Source of the DNA: Ascidia mentula
Taxonomy: Eukaryota > Chordata > Ascidiacea > Phlebobranchia > Ascidiidae
DNA length: 64,000 bases
Assembly: GCA_947561715.1 (NCBI GenBank)
Contig: OX387200.1
Location: forward strand, 12,464,501 to 12,528,500
Direction of reading: 5' to 3'
Below, piece by piece: positions 30,721 through 44,500 of this stretch (positions are counted from its first letter, which is position 1; the number at the start of each line of letters is the position of its first letter). Made by a program: the position numbers and the translations under genes. The notes under the pieces were generated by a model. That model was not told the DNA's origin. It ran no database searches and worked only from the letters and a program-made list of their open reading frames with translations.

Positions 30721-33614
30721 ATATATATATATACGGTTATTAAGATTACATAAAATAATGAATTCGAGGGGATTATTAAAAATGTCGATGTGAAATTAAA
30801 ACCCAAAGCCGATTTGCACATATGTCAGAGATTAACCCATATGTCAGAGCGAGCGAAGTGATTGACCCAAAATACCATATGCGCACGTACGCGAAGTAAT
30901 CAAATTTCACAATTTAACACAAAATGACATTTAATCATAAAATTTTGCTGCAAATCTTCGGGATTGATAAGTCCAACTGGAATGCTGTCGCAAGCACGAC
31001 CGGCGTTAACGGCCTGTAACTTAAAATGCCTTCCACTGCGAACATCGAGACGCTAATCGTTGGGTTCACAATGGAAAGTACTCCACAGAGCAAACCAGTG
31101 GTGCATAGTGGTCAATTTTACGGTTGAATGAGCGTACATGCGTGTGATGTTATCATGGCGAATTTTTGGGTGTTTGGGGGCAGTTTTAGTTTGTCTTTTG
31201 AGCTATTTCAATCGGGTAGTTACTTGGTGGTGGGTGCTGCTGAAAATTGTGGTGGAAATGGAGCACAAAATTCATGCTGTATTTGTGGAAAAATGAATCG
31301 TTTAAGTGGCCGATCATTCGTGATTTTTTGAAAGATTTATCCCAGATCAACAAATTTTAATCAAAATTAGTCACTAGAAAAGCCACCCCTTGGGGGGCAT
31401 TTGTCCCCCTGGTTAGCCAATATTTTGGTAAAAAAGGCAACAAACAATGGAACTGAATTTTGAAGAAAAACGAATCGTTAACTGCCCACTCATTTGCATT
31501 GTATAAGTCCTCTCTTCTCTATGCAATGGCACCAAAATTAGTTGCTGAAAAAGTGCCTTAGCAACCCCGCAAGGCTGCTTAAATCCCGCTGTTGGTCATG
31601 AGATCTTCCAGGAGGCTCAACAAATCCTTGCTCTGTGCAGTCTCATCCAGGAGCAAAGTTTGTTTTTAACTTTGAAGAATATTAGGTCCCTATGTAAGTC
31701 ACAAGACCCATCAACGGTCATTGGGAAACAAGCGGAACAGTCGCCAGGTACATTATTGCAGAGGGCCTTGAAAACAGGATTTCTTCAATTTAATACCCAC
31801 ATGGGTCCTAAAGCCCGTTTACATGTGCGACCCGAAGCGAATCGGATTGACCGGAAGTTAAACAAATTTAAATATCCCAATCCAATCCATAGTTCGCATA
31901 TGTTTACATGTGTGGCTTGGTAATATTTGTTGTGTAGAGAACGCATTGCAATATTGTTATAAAATATTGACATTGTTTATATTCGTGACCTGTTTCCCAC
32001 GTACAAAAGGACAACTCAAACGTGTCCAAAAAAATTACAAAGCTTTTAACAACGACCACCCTGGCTCCAAAACAATGAAGGACTGTAAAATGCCGTAAAC
32101 CTGTTGGTCTGCCCTGACATACCTGGCGGGCACCTTCGACTTGTAGCCTACGCATGCTTTAAATGGCCCATATTGACTTGCATTATTGATTAATTGTGGT
32201 TTCACTTGGACTGCTATCGTACGTTTGAGCCATCTTCAATACGAGATTGTTTGTACCTGATTGGTGTCGGATACACAGAGATTTATAAGAACGCCTAAAA
32301 AACGAAACATTGGTGACCCCGAAGTGACTTTGAGTACGAAATCGTTCCTTAACTTTTGAAAAATTTCTCACGAATGCAACAACAAACGCGATAATTATAG
32401 GCTAACTCTTGCAACAACTATTATCTTGAAGACGACGATAACTTTTGAGCCGATAAAATCTTTGCAAAATTCTTCGAAACGTATGGTGACAAACAGCGTC
32501 CATTCTTATCAACCTTCTTTTTTTTATCTTTGAGGAACGAAATATAACAGCACATTCGTTTTTTCCTTCATTTGCTCGATTGTGGCATTTCTGGCTGACG
32601 ACAACATTCAACACAAATTTCTTGACGACTGCGGATATTTGAACTTGGTTGACTCTTCATCGTTTTCTTGTTCGGGTTTCCTGAGTTTTTCAAGGTTTTT
32701 ACAACTTTTGGAGATTGTTCGCTGGATTGCCGAGAATTGGACGAAGAATTGGAGCATCATCATCGTTAGAACATCATCATTGGATCAACAATTCTCTCTT
32801 AAAGTGCATATGACACGCAAAAATAAAACATGTTAATAATCAAACTAAGAGATGTTCATAACTTTAGAACATGTTTGGCGAAAAAAGTAGCTTGATACGG
32901 CGACTGGTTTCTGAGATACAACTGATCAAAGTCGCACTTTTGCCACTGTTGCGTGACTCATAGAAGGCGCTTCGGAGGTGCGCGAGTGCTGGCAGCAAGC
33001 CTTTTGCGTGGGGATGGAAAACATTGTAAAACTGGTTTAGCACAATATTGCATTAAATAGGGGACAGAAAGTGAACAAGTGGAATAAATGGATTTTATGT
33101 TAATTTAAGCTTAATTTTAAGACAGATGGCCGCTGTTCGACCTATTATGTCTTATTTAGTTGTGTAGTAATAAAACAGTTACTGGGACAGGGTGTTCTTG
33201 TTGTTACAGCATTTATGATCGCTAACGTGATGCATGAACTTTTGAAAACACGACAGAGACAAACCGTCAATTTACCATTGTCTTTTTGTCCACTCACAGC
33301 AAAAGATAGAAGTAGGCTAATTGAATTTTGAGGCTGAAAAAAACTGCCGAGAAAAAACGACCAAATTAGCTGATTATACAACACAGTTATTCTGTCATAA
33401 TACCACTTTTTGCCCGATATGTATTTTTCGCAATATAGTTCGTGACTAGAAATGTTGGAATCATCAAATTAAACCACAGCGTCCTCTGTTATAGAGGGCG
33501 CTATGAATTAAAGTCAACACAAAGGGGAGGTTAAAGTTATGACATCACGTCCAAAATGGCGTCATGTAATGTCACTGAGCAAAGACGCGAGTGGCTTGTG
33601 TGATGTCATTTTGC

Positions 33615-33850
33615 AGGGACCGAAGTTTGCAGAACGAAACACTCCGTCTATTTGACTCCTAAGACTATTAAAATCATCTGCCAAAAAAACTACCTCTGCG
33701 ACTTTTTAATTAAAACATAAAACGCTAAACAAACATACCTTGGTTCAATACACGTAAACACTCAATAAAACTTTTACCCAACGATGTTTCTAGTATGCGC
33801 GTAATTCGTTCTCTCATTCGGTCTCTCCCGTTCTCTCTCTGGCTTAAGGC
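33615..33850. repeat. dispersed repeat family, copy 2
   Basis: Same shared words as the copy at 30490-30720. Similarity seems to continue on the 3' side of both copies (a GATTAACCCAT...GTC stretch near 30831 and 33963), so the full element may be 500 bp or more. Confidence 0.6.
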
Positions 33851-34215
33851 CGTGTGACGGTAGGCCTATTTATAATATTATCGAAAATGAGAATATGGAC
33901 GGATTATTAAAAAACGTCGATGAGAAATTAAAACTAAAACCGATTAGCACATATGTTCGAGATTAACCCATCTGTCGTAGCCTACAATGCCAGATGCGCT
34001 TGTACGGAATTTAAATACACAAAATAAACACAACGAAAAATATTAAGTTTTCCTGCAATTTTCTCCTCAGCGCAAAAGGATTAGGATTTTTGGTCGCCGT
34101 TACTTTTCGTGCAGTTTTCTATATTTTTTAGTGGACGTAGAGCCGTAAAACTTTGGATATATGTTTGTTGTAGATGTACCTTTAGTTTTACGCAAAGTTG
34201 TCATGGCCGTGTCAT

Positions 34216-34479
34216 ATGCACTTTAAGCGATTGGGTTTGACATCTTCGCGTAGAGAGGGTCCTTTGCCAACTTACACGGAACATATAAGATGGACATCTC
34301 CATTCAGGTCTAGCACGCCTCGTGTTGTGAATATTGGTGGAAAAACTAAATATAAATCGAGTATTTTACTTCGCCGTGCTTACCGTTCTCCTCCAAGGTT
34401 TAATGAAGGTTCTTTAGCAACAGTTACTGAAGCCCCAAAACTTCGTTTTCCGGGCTTTTGGCAAAAAAATGCCCCATAA
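34216..34479 (+). CDS. small basic protein, unrecognised, single exon
   Basis: ATG at 34216 to TAA at 34479 gives 87 residues, rich in Arg, Pro and Ser (LPTYTEHIR, RSPPRFNEG, RFPGFW). The frame stays open upstream to 34186, so coding could start earlier if an upstream exon exists. AATAAA lies 87 bases after the stop, a natural position. No repeats overlap it. The short, basic, aromatic and proline-dotted character resembles small sperm or ciliary structural proteins in general, but I cannot name a family. It may be a 3' exon or a chance ORF. Confidence 0.4.
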   Translation: MHFKRLGLTSSRREGPLPTYTEHIRWTSPFRSSTPRVVNIGGKTKYKSSILLRRAYRSPPRFNEGSLATVTEAPKLRFPGFWQKNAP

Positions 34480-34565
34480 ATGTAAACCGTGGAAGGCGAC
34501 CGAATTAAACAAAACATCACAAAATTTGACTGATGACACTTGGTTGCATGAGTTAAAAAAGGACA

Positions 34566-34571
34566 AATAAA
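34566..34571 (+). terminator. candidate poly(A) signal of the small ORF
   Basis: AATAAA, 87 bases after the stop of the 34216-34479 frame. Supportive but not decisive in AT-rich DNA. Confidence 0.35.
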
Positions 34572-35595
34572 ATGTTTTCACGTGACGTAACTGTTTTGAC
34601 ACAGTCTGTTGAACATAGTCGCTAAGAGCAGCAAAGCAAGCTTTCGTTGCAGATTGAATTTAAAACCAGAAAATTAGAGAACTTGTGGAAAAGGTAAGCA
34701 CAGCTCAATAAAATGATCAAACAAGCTTTTTTTTAGTTTTGTTATTTTGGAGGGGATGATTGAGTGCATGAGCTGTTTGTTGTTATTCTGTGTCATGTGC
34801 TCCACACTTTTTAATTGAGACTTTTGGTGTTCGTTCTTTGTTTAGACCAACGGCCAGCGCACATAAAGTGTATATATCTGTTTCTCACATCTACAAGTTT
34901 TTAAACTCATTAGTGGGGTAAGTTGTATTGTTGTGTTGCTATAATAGTTTGGAAAAAGGAAAAATAAACTGCACAAAAACATAAAATAAAATAATAGTTT
35001 GTGGGAGTGTTTTGCTTCCAGCTATGTTAATTAATTGTATCATCTTACCTTTGGACCTAATATTTATTTTGAGTTATATCAAAAATGTTATGAATATTTC
35101 TCTGCTGGGATAACTTTTCATGATTGTAAAATGTCCACTGGGCCACATAATTTCAATGTACTGCATGGATGTACATCCATGTGTTACAGCTAGTAGTATA
35201 TTTAAATACTGATTGATGTGTTCAATCTACCAAACATTTTTTTTAACATTTTTTGCGCTGTAAGGCTTTGTTGAAAATAAACGCTGGATTCATTTACATT
35301 AGCTTTACAAGAAAACAACAAAATTTATATTAAAACAACAGTGGCCATGAACAGCTTCCTTCTTTCCAACTAAACATCTGGATTCGATACATGGGTATGT
35401 GCTCAAAGTTGTGTTTTGTAACTTTCCACTTGGTAAGATTCTGTCTAAAAAACAAAATACTGACCTTCCTAATTAAGGTGTGTTGATCACAACCACATTT
35501 TTAAAAAAAATCCATATAATTATGATGTACTTGCAACAGACTATACAATAACACAATGTTTTATATAAACAGATGTTGAAGATAACCTAACTGTC

Positions 35596-38500
35596 ATGGG
35601 AAATGACACTTCCATAGACTGGGGGACAATTATTTCAAATGTTGAAGATCAACTGCCTAGTGTAGAATCAGATTCAGAGGTTAATTGTGTATATTTTCAA
35701 ACTTGTGTAGTGCTTAATAGTTTTGTATGACCAACATTTTAGTTCAACTTAATGTGACAAACCATGAAAAACATTAGACACTGAGTGTGGCTAAATTTTG
35801 CTATGTACATCAGATTCTTGTCAATAAGTTTCAAACAATTGTCACCTGAATAATTGATAAATCATTTCCAGTTCTGTTAGATTAAATTGCGCTTGAAGCA
35901 GGTTGCTTATAGCTTTTAAAATGTTTTCATTTGTCAATTGTCAGTATATAGATTTTATTTTTTTCATTGCAGATTGCATCCATCAATGAAGACAGTGAAG
36001 GAGAGCAATGTATTTTTCAGCATCCTCAAACTAATTCACAGTCTAATTGTTCAGTAAATAATAATGGTAAGATGTTTAGTGCCCTTTAATTTCTTAATCA
36101 TATTGTTTTGCTTACGTTTTTTATTTAAAATTGTGGCATTTAATTTCAAGATACAAACAACAGAATAAGATCTTGGTATTCCAAGCAATGAACATTAATT
36201 TCATGACTTCTTTTTTTCAGACATTTACTGTGTATATTTTGCAATAAAAACAAACATAAACAAAGTCACATGGCATACTTGCACAGCACACAATAGGACA
36301 TTTCACACTCACCATAATTTCCTTGCCAAAATGTATTCAGACATTAAGTCTTCTATTTCTTGCTTGCACATATTGGAACAAATGATGTGACAAATGCAAC
36401 TATGCTTGTACAGTTTGACATGTTGTCACCCAAAAGGCTTCATAATAATGTTTGCTACTTTACCAAGTGAGAATTGTTGGTCGTAGAGTTCATCTGTGAA
36501 CCTCACTTTTAAGTTTATTGTCCTTGAATTTCAAGGCAAAGTTCGCCTTTAGGCTAAAAATCCATCAGTCTGTTCTCACTTTTTTCCATTGTTGAATTGT
36601 CTCAGCCTTCCAATTTATATATACACAGAGAGGAACTGACTGGTAGCCTTGAAGGTGCTACTTAACTGTAGGTAACAGTACCGGACAACCTTTTACCTCA
36701 CATTATTCATATATTTGTTTTGCTTGCATTTTCAGTACAAAACAATGCAAATCCATGATCCAAGTTTGTTAAACTGGTCCTAGTTTTTCATTAAATTTAT
36801 TGTGAATTGAACTCTTGATTGGGTATGTGGACATATTATGATTTTTCTTTTTTAGTTTGCGATTTAATTTCTGTGGTTTAATTTAGCTTTCACTGTGTCA
36901 CCTGTTTTGGTAACATGTCATCAATATTTGGTTTAATAATAGAGCATCCGTAACTTGCCACTTAATTAATTATCAATCATGTCCATATCCAATTTATGGA
37001 ATTATGTTGTATTTTTAGGTTAATAAAAATTAATGTATACTTCAATACCATTCCACATTAATTGCTAATTTAAAGACCCAACTGTGTGGCCAATGTTTAA
37101 GGCCAGATAGCTTTTAATTCACTTGGATTTGGAACACAAAATTTCTGATTCCGTGCCTCCACATATATATGTACATTTGTGCCAAGTTTCGGGAAAATTG
37201 AAGGCTGGGTGTGAGAGTAGAAACATAGACATTGATTCTATCTTCCAAGGCCTGTCTGACCTGTGAAAAATCAAGGTTAGGCTGCATACTCTGGTTTGAG
37301 ATGATTTTTTCAAATGGCATTAATTTAAACATTAAATACAACATTGGTTGATTTTTAAATTGGGTTCATGTACTAAATTATTCGTTTCCAAATCTCATTA
37401 TTGTTTTGATTCATTCAGAAACCTGCATGTCCAAGCCAAATACCAAACACCATCAAAACTTTCAGACAAGCTTGGTGCTTTGACACAAATACATTTATGT
37501 TTAGACGCCGCAGAACCTTTAGAACGAGCAATTATTCCAATTGGCCTAACTTGGAAATAAAAAAAATTGACGCCTATGGCAAAAGCCACAAAAATGTAAT
37601 GGAATGACCAGACAGCATGTGTAAAACAGATTTATTAACTTGAAAATTAACTAAACCCCTTATACTTGTTATCTTCTACAGCAATAAAAGACATAGGACA
37701 TTATATTGGTGGCGTTTGTTGAATAGTTTTCTAATGTTAGTTTTCTTGCAACTTTGTATTGTATTTAGTTGGAAACATGAATTGTCTTCAGTTTGTAGCT
37801 TAATTGTATTGTTGCTATGTTAAGCTTTTTTGTAATATTGTTTGATTATTACAAGCATTATGAATATTTCAATGTATTTATGTAAATGAAATGGGGCTAT
37901 TTGACAAAGGTGAATTGTGATGCTGTCCTCGCATAAGTTGGAATTAGTGTGGTGTTTCATAAAGGCATTGTCTTAAATTTGAAAGCTTTAATGTTGCCAT
38001 TATCAACACATGAATCAAAAATCCAAGCAGTTATTGAAATGAAATACCTGTGTTACAACCCTACAAAAACATTCATATTCGTTCGTTTATTTCATCAGTA
38101 ATAATTTACAAAATAATTTTTATCAGTCATAGAAATGGTTTAATGTAACATTTTGAACTTTGGTCTATGGGTCACTCTATTTTGTAGAAGTCGTCGACAG
38201 TCGAAAACTCCTATTTCAACGCCTTAAATGTCAAGCACCAGTAAGAAATTGTCCGCATACAGGTGCAGGTTATTGACAAATCAATTTATTGGGAACTGTT
38301 TTTCATATTATGCGGTTCCTGATTTGCATTTAATGTTGCAGATGATGAGCTGCCTATTTATCAAGAATCGGATGGTAGTAGTCAATTTAACTCAGTTAGT
38401 ATTAAGGTCAATAAAAATGTGGATAATAAAGGTTGGCAATTACACAAAAGCGTTTGCATTAAACCCGAACTTTCTCTCCAGGTTGGTATTTATTTTATTG

Positions 38501-41500
38501 TAATTGGGTTTATGGTTTTTTTACCAGTTTTTTTCAGTTGTTGAATAATTATAACTTGGATGACATATTGAGCAATTTTTCCTTGGGTGATTACGAAGGT
38601 GAAGATGAAGGTATAAAATACGCATACATTTTCCATATAAATTTATGTTTGATATATATTATTAGAAATGACACTTACCACCATGCTTGAACCAGAAGTA
38701 TTGATGAATCAGTTGGAAAGTTTAAGTGCACAACAATTGATTGAGTCAAGAAAAACTACAGAAAACTGTTTAATGAAAGGTAGTAGTTAAACATGGTATT
38801 TTTTGTTAAATATACAGTTACTTACACAAAACATGGTTGCATCAGGTCAAGCCACAATTTTGGACAGGGTCACAAACAATACATGCAGATCAGGTTTAAT
38901 TTTACACAAAATTGTTTTAGGAGACATTATTTAAAAATTGCATTGCATGTTATAGAACTTACCTGTTCTGAGCCAACAACCATATATTTGGACCTTCGAT
39001 CTAAATCTCAGGTAAACACAAAGAAATGTTTCATATTGATTTACAAAAGGCATTTGTTTACAATCAACCAGTTAAATGTAGACATTGTTTTTATGATAAA
39101 TGTAACATCCTTTTTATACACCTAAATCAGTGGAAGGCCTGGGCTTGTTCCTCTGCAATAAAGGGACACACAGACAATTATGCCAATAAATTACTGGTCT
39201 ACTATGTGTTGAAATTTTGCATTACAATTACTGTCTGTGTAAGTTATGTGTAGTGTGTGTAAAATTAAATGCTTAGTTGAAAGTGTAGTGCTCAAACAAG
39301 ATTTTCTGATGACGAGTTTTTGGATTTACAGATCATACAACATGGAACACCTCATCCAAAACCTAAAACTAAAATCTCCTTGGTGTCATGCACTAGTTCA
39401 CCTTCCCAGCACAGGTGGTAACTTGATGTAGCTGTATGTCACCAAGTCACCAAGATTTTTTTTTTATTATTTTACCAGGTCAGTTCCTAACTCTATCACC
39501 AAGGAAGAGGGTTTGGTAAGTGATGATTCTGATGATGATTATGCACAATGGAAAGACATGAGAAACAGGTGAGAAGTCTGATATGCGAGTAGTTGTTATT
39601 TGTGTTTCTTATTCAGGGCTAAAATTGAAAACAACCAAAATCTGGGTTTGAATTTTTCTTTTTGAAATTTCTTTTATTATGTATAATATAACACAACAAG
39701 AATGACGCATTTTGAAAGTAAATCCCAACCACATGATCAATCAGTAAGCACAACTTTCATTTTGCTTATTGAACCTTGTTGTACAATAAATTACACCATA
39801 CTTCTGATCTTTTTATTGCTAATGTCTTGAAACTCAATGTATGTTTCACCATTAGCTTCATGATCCATTGGTTTGTGCCAACAAACTATCAATCTTAGCG
39901 AGAAAAAAAAATTATGATTTTTTTAATAAAACAAAATTTTAACTGGTCAACTGTTCACTTATTGGTAGATGGTACTCAACTTGCATAACTTTTACAGTTT
40001 ATTATCTAGGATAAACTATAGACAATAAATAAACATGGCTACAACACACTACATACAAACATTGCAAAAATATGGCCCAGTTGGCAGATGCAATCCCACA
40101 ACTAACTAGCAATTTGGAAAAACATCAACACAACGATCCTTCCCAATGTTTGCACAACCACGTCACAATCATGTTTATTTTCTATTGTTTTTATTTAATT
40201 ATCTTATTTCATACCTGACTATCATAGTGCTAGACACTTAGGACTTTTCGTTATCTTGTCAGCATCAACTATAAAACACAATTGATGATTCTGTCACAGC
40301 TACCAAAAATATGTAAACTTATCCGTCATTGTCAGTATTATAGATTGTAAAATTATCATGTTCAAAAGGGTTTCAGGTTTTAAACCCGAGTTTCACGTTC
40401 TAAGAATTGGCTTAAAAAATGGGTTTCGGATTCGGGAAAACCTGGGTTGAAAACACAAGCTGTTATTGTGATTTAGAAAAATAAGCTATTTGATGAAAAC
40501 ATTCATAAATTGAAAAGATACCAATAATTTAGTTAATAATTTGCATTAATTGAGAATGTCCAAGTTGATTTTGAAAGTAAGCCAAGTGACTTTTAAACAA
40601 AACCTCGTTTGGGTTATATCCTCCCTCACAGTAAAAAAATGCAGGATATTCATTTTGAGTTTTGTTTCATAACTCATGAAAAAAGTCTTGCACTACAGGT
40701 TTAAGAAGAAGATTCATGACCCATTAAATGAGGGTCCATCACCCTGTGCATCATCTGAAAAAAATAAAGAGCACTGGACAGAAAATGCTCCAAGATTCCT
40801 GAGAAATTTTGATGGTGGTTTGTGTGAAGTTGAAAGTGTAGAAACAAAAAGAAAATTGGTAAATTTTACCATGAAAAAAGTAAAAGACCTAAAGTCTTTC
40901 TATGTACAAAATGGTTCAATAAATGATCAAGTTGAATTGGAAAAAGACAGTTTAAAAGATGAAGTTAGCGATGGTTTAGACTTATATGGAATATATGCCA
41001 GTCAAAGATTGAAGAAAACTAGCTTTTTAAGTTGTGACAGATTGACAACAGAAGGTAAAACCACAATCTTGTTTGCTGAGGAACCTCAAACAGGTAGAAT
41101 AAAATATGTTTGAAACAATATAGAAACAGGTAAAACACACATTAAAAACAACAGATTCTTCAGACACTACCAATATATTTCGAAACAAGAAGTTAATGAA
41201 AAGTGAAAGTGTTCACAATCAGGCTGCTACAACTTCGGTACAAACAAATGAATCTTTTACAACAAGGTAAATTTGTTATTTTGTATTGACAAGCCTAAGG
41301 TAAAATATTCAACTAATAAACAGGTTGCCTGCACCATGCTTATTTCCAGACTTATATTTTTTCATCAAATTTGATGTAAAGGCAAACTGTGGTAGACGTT
41401 TTAATGCTATCATTATAAATCACCACACTAATGAAATTAAAAATAGCTACAAAAGTTGAACAAGAAGACAAAAATTTTGAACTCCGTTGTCACCTAGTTG

Positions 41501-44500
41501 GTCCTTACTGCCGTTTTTCAGATTTATTGGGAAAAACAAGGGAAAATCCACTAATGAAGTTTCAGAAATTCCCCCAAGGAATTCAATTAGAGTTACAGTT
41601 GCTGATAACCTGGATGACAAAAACAAAAAAGGTTGGTATCTGCTGCTCCTTAAATTTGTAAATAGAATTTGCACATGGATTTCTATTTGTTTGGAGCAGA
41701 GACTTCAGTCCTAAAACAGGTTTTATCAACTGGAATTAGGCAAAACATTGTGCAAAAACAAAGAAAACAAGTAGGTGTGCATGGGTTAAAGATTTGTTGT
41801 AAGTTTTCAAAATTTGATAGGAAAGTTTTTTTAAACTGTAACAACTTTTGACTTTGGAAATATATTTACCCCACAAAATCAACTTTTGACTTTTTAGCAA
41901 CCATGTAATGGTCAATCATTATTAGGATGTAAACGTACTACTCTAACTCCATGTGTTTCATTTGAGAATCGGGCAAAGTTTAGTACTTTTCTTAAAACTA
42001 TCCATACATCTACTAAAGATGACCAAGAAAGAAATATGTTTCCTTGCCTATATGATCGGGTAAGCGAATTAATATTTTATTTGAACGCAAAAAATTCTTT
42101 GTTATGAAAAGCATTGGAATGTATATCAAATGGGTGAAGAAATGTTTAAACACGAAATGATTAAGTCCATTGCTTGTGTATGCATGCAAATTACCTGTGT
42201 ATTGAGCATGCAAAAAATTTAAAGTCATGAACTATAAAACACTAGTAACAAAAATGAAGTATAAAAGAGTGTGTATGTGAGACTGTAATTCATGAAACAG
42301 CATAATCTGCTTAACAATTGGCATATAATTCACAAATGTACCAATTTATTGCCTTGAATTATGATTTAAAACCTTGTTCAAACCAACGATTTTTGATTCA
42401 AGTACTGTAATTTTTTGTGAGCTCTGTCCTTGTTGCTTGCTAATTTTTCTGTGTGTTAAAAGTTTTGCATTTAGTTCACAAGAGGGGTTCTATTCCCTGA
42501 CCAGGAAGTTTAGCATTTTACACAAATTGCATACACAAAGTCAAAACATTTTAATGGATTTGACCCGGTGAAATATTCAATTGATTGAGCAACAGTTTAT
42601 TAGTTCTTGTCTTTTTACCTTTAGGAAGCAACCTTTACTAATCATTTGGATTCCATTCCTAACTCAGTGAATGAAACCTCTGTCCACAAAATGGTTCTAT
42701 TGAGCTTTCACATGGTGTCACCTGGATGTATTATGTTTAACAAAACTACCTCTGGTCATCGTTTCAATGCAGTTGATCATCCAAATAGCTTGTCATTAAC
42801 TTATTCACTCTTACTTTCATGGCTATTGGCCTTGGTATGGGTACAAATTTGTAAATCGATTATTCAAGATCTTGTTGGTATTCTAGCAAAACATAAGTGT
42901 TGTCGCAGGTTCCTGATAAACTTGAAAAGCCACATGATCCTCCAAGGGAAGATGTCTTTACTGTCGATTGTGACACTGACCGGGAGTCAGACAGTGAATT
43001 ACCAAATGGTAGTAAATGTTTCCCTTTCCACCATGCATATTTATTAGAGTGTTGCAAATGCAGTGGTTAGACATACATCATATTTTTGCAGAGCGTGATG
43101 ACCTTATACCAAGTATTATTGAAGTTCCATTTAATGTTATATCCTTACATCAAGTTTGGCAGGAAGAAACTCAAACTATTGTAACAAATGCTGTTGTTAT
43201 ACCCAACTTCTTTTATAAACCAGATACAAGCGGAAGAAGAAAAAAACCAAAGGTGCATTGTTGAAAGTGATTTTAACAAGACAAATGTTCAATTATAGCT
43301 TGTTTAATGCATTTATCACAAGATATTAGTATTTTTAGTATTGCAACATGACACTATACTGTCATAACACAATACACCATCATAAGCATAGTAATAATAG
43401 TGTTGATATTCTTACACAGAAAGAAAATGCATTTTTCCAAGTAGTTTGGCACTTTTTACAATCAAATCGAGTGCAAGATGTTTGTCCTTGGTACTCAAGA
43501 CCAGAATCTCCAATATACACACTTAATGAAATTTCTTTGGCATGTTCAACCAAGCCTCTGTCAACATATATCTCCATATCCAATGATGCAAAGGTACTTC
43601 CAAGTGTTTTAGCTAGCAGTTTTTAACATTTTTGTCTGTTAGGTGCTTCAAAAAGCTTTACACAAATTGCCTGGTTTTTTTTGGAAATTTCCCACTCCAG
43701 ATGAATGTTTCTTAACAAATATTTCAACAGAAAACAGTCAGCTTGAAGTATGTTTTTTTTAATTATTGTAAGGATCATAAGTTTTTATAAAACTATTGAT
43801 TAGAAAATGATAAGAAAAGCAATAAATAATTTGAAGAAAAATCGCAATGTCACAGATTTTTGTAAGGATCAGAAGTAAATTGAAATAGTGTGCTTATGAT
43901 TAAACATAACATTTCTTATCAATGCATAAAAAAAAAAATTGTTACAACATTGACTTATATTTTGTTTACCTCTAACAACACATCTAGAGTGTTGTTAGAG
44001 GTATAATAATTTTTTGCAAACTGGCTTATTTCAATCGTGATTTGTGACATAACACACATTATATTTGTACTGTGTAACTTTTAAACAAGAATACAAAATT
44101 AGTTATAATCAAAAGGTATTGACAATACAGGTTAACTTGGTTGTGCAATAGTTGCATTCATGCATTGCAAAAAATAGAAGGGGCTCCAGCCATATATTTG
44201 CATTTTCAGGCCACTGTTTGTTTACTGCAAAAAGAGTCTTTTTCCTATCCACTGTGTTTGATAGATTTTGTTGTTCGACTTCAGCTTTCATGTTTGGATA
44301 TTGTTGGCCTTAGACTTACATTTGTATCGAAAAAATTTGTGCAGAAAAATATATGTAGGTTGATGTGAGGTTTATTTTTTTTGTGGAAAATAATCCATGA
44401 ACTTTTCTTTATATGCAGTGCACCAAAGTGGTGAAAACTTAAATAAAGTAGTTCCATGTGCAGCTGTTGCCATACGTGGCAAGTCCGCTATAAAAAAAGT

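Larger units (their letters stand above)
29309..34215. other. intergenic, repeats only
   Basis: Between the TTBK stop and the small ORF at 34216. It holds a probable poly(A) signal, a dispersed repeat (30490-30720 and 33615-33850) and a GC-rich remnant near 31385. Several 60-90 codon open frames occur but none shows splice support, repeats of a known domain or codon bias. I annotate no gene here. Confidence 0.5.

Noticed and set aside
31128..31331. 67-codon frame with Gly and Cys residues
   Set aside because: No upstream or downstream exon, no family, surrounded by repeats; compatible with chance.
32402..32836. Possible exon on the minus strand (a Ser/Asn/Lys-rich frame containing ICVECC)
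   Set aside because: Composition looked protein-like, but I found no matching splice sites or neighbouring exons and could not extend it.
43990..44209. Exon starting at the AG before 44133
   Set aside because: It reads into TAG after six codons in the needed phase; the acceptor at 44207-44209 keeps the frame and starts the NDK-like strand.
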